A stretch of 64,000 nt of DNA from Tenacibaculum aquimarinum. GTDB taxonomy: Bacteria > Bacteroidota > Bacteroidia > Flavobacteriales > Flavobacteriaceae. The notes under the pieces were generated by a model that saw only the letters and a list, made by a program, of their open reading frames with translations, searched no databases and was not told the DNA's origin. This document shows positions 62,508 to 64,000 of the stretch, one piece after another (the stretch's first letter is position 1; every line of letters starts with the position of its first letter). The translations under genes were made by a program, and so were the position numbers. The stretch spans positions 496,001-560,000 of the forward strand of contig NZ_JAKGSC010000001.1 in the NCBI RefSeq assembly GCF_022478115.1. The letters are read 5' to 3'.

Positions 62508-63242
62508 ATGATAAATGCTGTAATAGTAGATGATGAACTAAAAGCAATAAAAAGTTTGTCTTGGGAAATTTCAAATTTTGAAGACATTATTAATGTTGTA
62601 GCTACTTTTGACAACCCTGAAGAAGCGCTTTTTTATCTCAAAAACAATAAAATAGATTGTCTTTTTCTAGATATTGAAATGCCAACAATGGATGGTTTTC
62701 AATTCTTAGAACGAATTGAGAAAAGAGATTTTGCTGTGGTTATTACTACTGCTTATAATGATTACGCTATTAAAGCATTAAAAAACGAAGCAATAGATTA
62801 TCTTTTAAAACCAATTGACACCGATGATTTAAAAGATACGCTAGAAAAAGTTAAGAAATATAACTATCATTTTGATAATACAGAGAAATTTGAAAAAATA
62901 TTAACTGGTTTTAACGAGAAGTTTAATCAACGAAAAATTACAGTTAGTACGGACGGAAAACTTATCTTCTTAGAGTCTGATGAAATTTTATTTGTTGAAT
63001 CTGAAGGTAATTACTCAACTATACATACTAAAGATGGTAAAAAAATAGTACTTACCAAAAAGCTTAAAGAAGTAGATCAATTGTTACCTTCTAATCATTT
63101 TTTTAGAATTCATAATTCATTTATTATTAATTTAAATAAAATTAAAGAGTTCTTAAAAACTGATGGTTATGTTATAATTGAAGGAAATCATAAAATACCT
63201 GTTTCTCGTCAAAAAAAATCTGAATTTTTAGAAAAATTTTAA
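62508..63242 (+). CDS. LytTR-family response regulator
   Basis: From ATG 62508 the 244-aa protein begins MINAVIVDDELKAIKSL (acidic pair). The phosphorylation Asp is in CLFLDIEMPTMDGFQF (about residue 54), with TAYNDYAIKAL and LLKPID (Lys) completing the receiver. The C-terminal LytTR DNA-binding domain covers about residues 145-244 (EILFVESEGNYSTIHTKDGK, HNSFIINLNKIKEF). A sensor gene with TPR repeats follows 13 bases later. Confidence 0.93.
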   Translation: MINAVIVDDELKAIKSLSWEISNFEDIINVVATFDNPEEALFYLKNNKIDCLFLDIEMPTMDGFQFLERIEKRDFAVVITTAYNDYAIKALKNEAIDYLLKPIDTDDLKDTLEKVKKYNYHFDNTEKFEKILTGFNEKFNQRKITVSTDGKLIFLESDEILFVESEGNYSTIHTKDGKKIVLTKKLKEVDQLLPSNHFFRIHNSFIINLNKIKEFLKTDGYVIIEGNHKIPVSRQKKSEFLEKF

Positions 63243-63255
63243 GCATTGTAATAGC

Positions 63256-64000
63256 ATGAAAAAAATACTTTTTACTCTTATTATTCTTTTTTCTATTTCA
63301 ATTTCTTCTCAAAAAAAAGAAGTAAATAATAAAATCCAATACCTTATTAATGGAAATATTACCAATGATGATATTATAGACTCTATTTTTAAAAATCATA
63401 GAAGACATAAAGAAGATCTAAAATTATTAATTAATAAAAGTAAAGAGAATTCTTATTTATATGGTCAGTTTTATGGACACAGATCTTTAGGAAGAATAAA
63501 CAGGGATCTTTCTTTGTTCGAGAAATCTATTTCAGAATACAACAAAGCTGTAGAGATAACCAAACTACTAAAGGATACGGTTTCTGAGTTAAAGGTTTTA
63601 AACTCAATAGGTTCAGCATACAGAAGACAAGATGACATTACCAATGCATTAAACTACCATCAAGAAGCATTGGACATTGCTTTAAATATAAAAAACCCAA
63701 GTATTGATATCAAAAAAAGTATTAGTATTTCTCAAAATAGTATGGGAAACTTATACATTTCATTAAGACAATATGATTTAGCCTTAAAAGAATTTAGTAA
63801 TTCAATTGTTATGCAAAAACAACTTAATAATAAGTTAGGTCTTGCAATTAATTATCAAAACATTGGTAACGCAAAAGAAGAACTTGGAGATTTAGACGAA
63901 GCACTTAAAAATTATCATAAATCTTTAACCTATAATAATAGTTTAGAAAACAATGTTGGTAAAATTATATGTGCTTACAGTATAGCTAATGTGTTAATAA
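63256..64000 (+). CDS. TPR-repeat protein, probable sensor histidine kinase (N-terminal part)
   Basis: The frame starts at ATG 63256 (MKKILFTLIILFSISISSQ; signal peptide) and runs off the window at residue 248. The visible part is periplasmic TPR repeats, e.g. NSIGSAYRRQDDITNALNYH, SMGNLYISLRQYDLALKEF and NIGNAKEELGDLDEALKNY. Position 13 bases after a LytTR regulator suggests a TPR-TM-His-kinase partner of LytS type; the kinase domain would lie beyond 64000. Confidence 0.85.
   Translation, partial: MKKILFTLIILFSISISSQKKEVNNKIQYLINGNITNDDIIDSIFKNHRRHKEDLKLLINKSKENSYLYGQFYGHRSLGRINRDLSLFEKSISEYNKAVEITKLLKDTVSELKVLNSIGSAYRRQDDITNALNYHQEALDIALNIKNPSIDIKKSISISQNSMGNLYISLRQYDLALKEFSNSIVMQKQLNNKLGLAINYQNIGNAKEELGDLDEALKNYHKSLTYNNSLENNVGKIICAYSIANVLI

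Overview
The window looks like chromosomal core sequence from a marine-type member of the Flavobacteriaceae (Bacteroidota). Three things support this. The DNA is strongly AT-rich. The promoters have the Bacteroidota form, with a TAnnTTTG -7 box, sometimes with TTG or TTTG about 19-20 bases upstream, and starts are mostly not preceded by Shine-Dalgarno sequences. Many genes belong to families largely restricted to this phylum (DUF6341, DUF6427, DUF4252, DUF4270, DUF4271, DUF4296, CNGKCYL-type small proteins, an ATP-cone-fused NrdB). I saw no tRNA, rRNA, CRISPR array, insertion sequence, prophage or plasmid gene. A Polaribacter/Tenacibaculum-like genus is a guess only.

Layout. 1-4 kb: Mrp-type Fe-S carrier (cut by the window edge), alkyltransferase-like DNA repair protein, trmB, two small-family membrane proteins, upp and a BON-LysM protein. 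4-10 kb: an EamA exporter, then YicC-gmk-nadD and an M23 peptidase-GH3-MOSC run. 10-12.5 kb, minus strand: mscL, tdk-alr. 12.5-16.3 kb: a plus-strand run with an acidic unknown protein, a GT4 glycosyltransferase, a DUF3089 lipoprotein, an ACT protein and DUF4252. 16-21 kb: ArsC-like, DinB-like, cystathionine gamma-synthase/lyase, a secreted unknown, Mn-type superoxide dismutase, fbp. 21-24.7 kb: GNAT, aspartate kinase and a two-domain OlsF-like acyltransferase. 24.7-33 kb, minus strand: atpD-atpC, an OmpA/TSP3 porin, kbl and an AddA/RecB-like helicase-nuclease. 32.7-39.4 kb: a metal-homeostasis neighbourhood (ZIP transporter, DtxR/MntR regulator, TonB receptor, Met-rich outer-membrane protein, two small Cys-containing proteins). 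39-49.7 kb: tyrS, an epimerase, DUF4296-dihydroorotase-GNAT-dolichol-phosphate-type GT2, DUF4271-HemD, dgt, DUF3109, MarC and a small flavoprotein. 49.7-57.8 kb: glmS-DUF4270-GT5, with divergent panC-panD-YbhN-radA. 58-64 kb: class I ribonucleotide reductase (nrdBA), a cold-shock protein and a LytTR response regulator with a TPR-type partner.

No obvious new multi-gene system is present. The least explained signals are non-coding: a multi-hairpin plus-strand RNA candidate ending at an orphan terminator near 58.4 kb; a minus-strand small-RNA candidate at 62.2-62.35 kb; a 9-bp-arm palindrome between dtxR and the TonB receptor; 21-bp-phased direct repeats before the LytTR gene; a palindrome filling the sodA promoter spacer; a group of probably leaderless genes; and several dispersed intergenic repeat families. 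The most notable protein architecture is NrdB with an N-terminal ATP-cone paired with an NrdA that lacks one. All functional calls rest on reading sequence and remembered family features; no database search was run.
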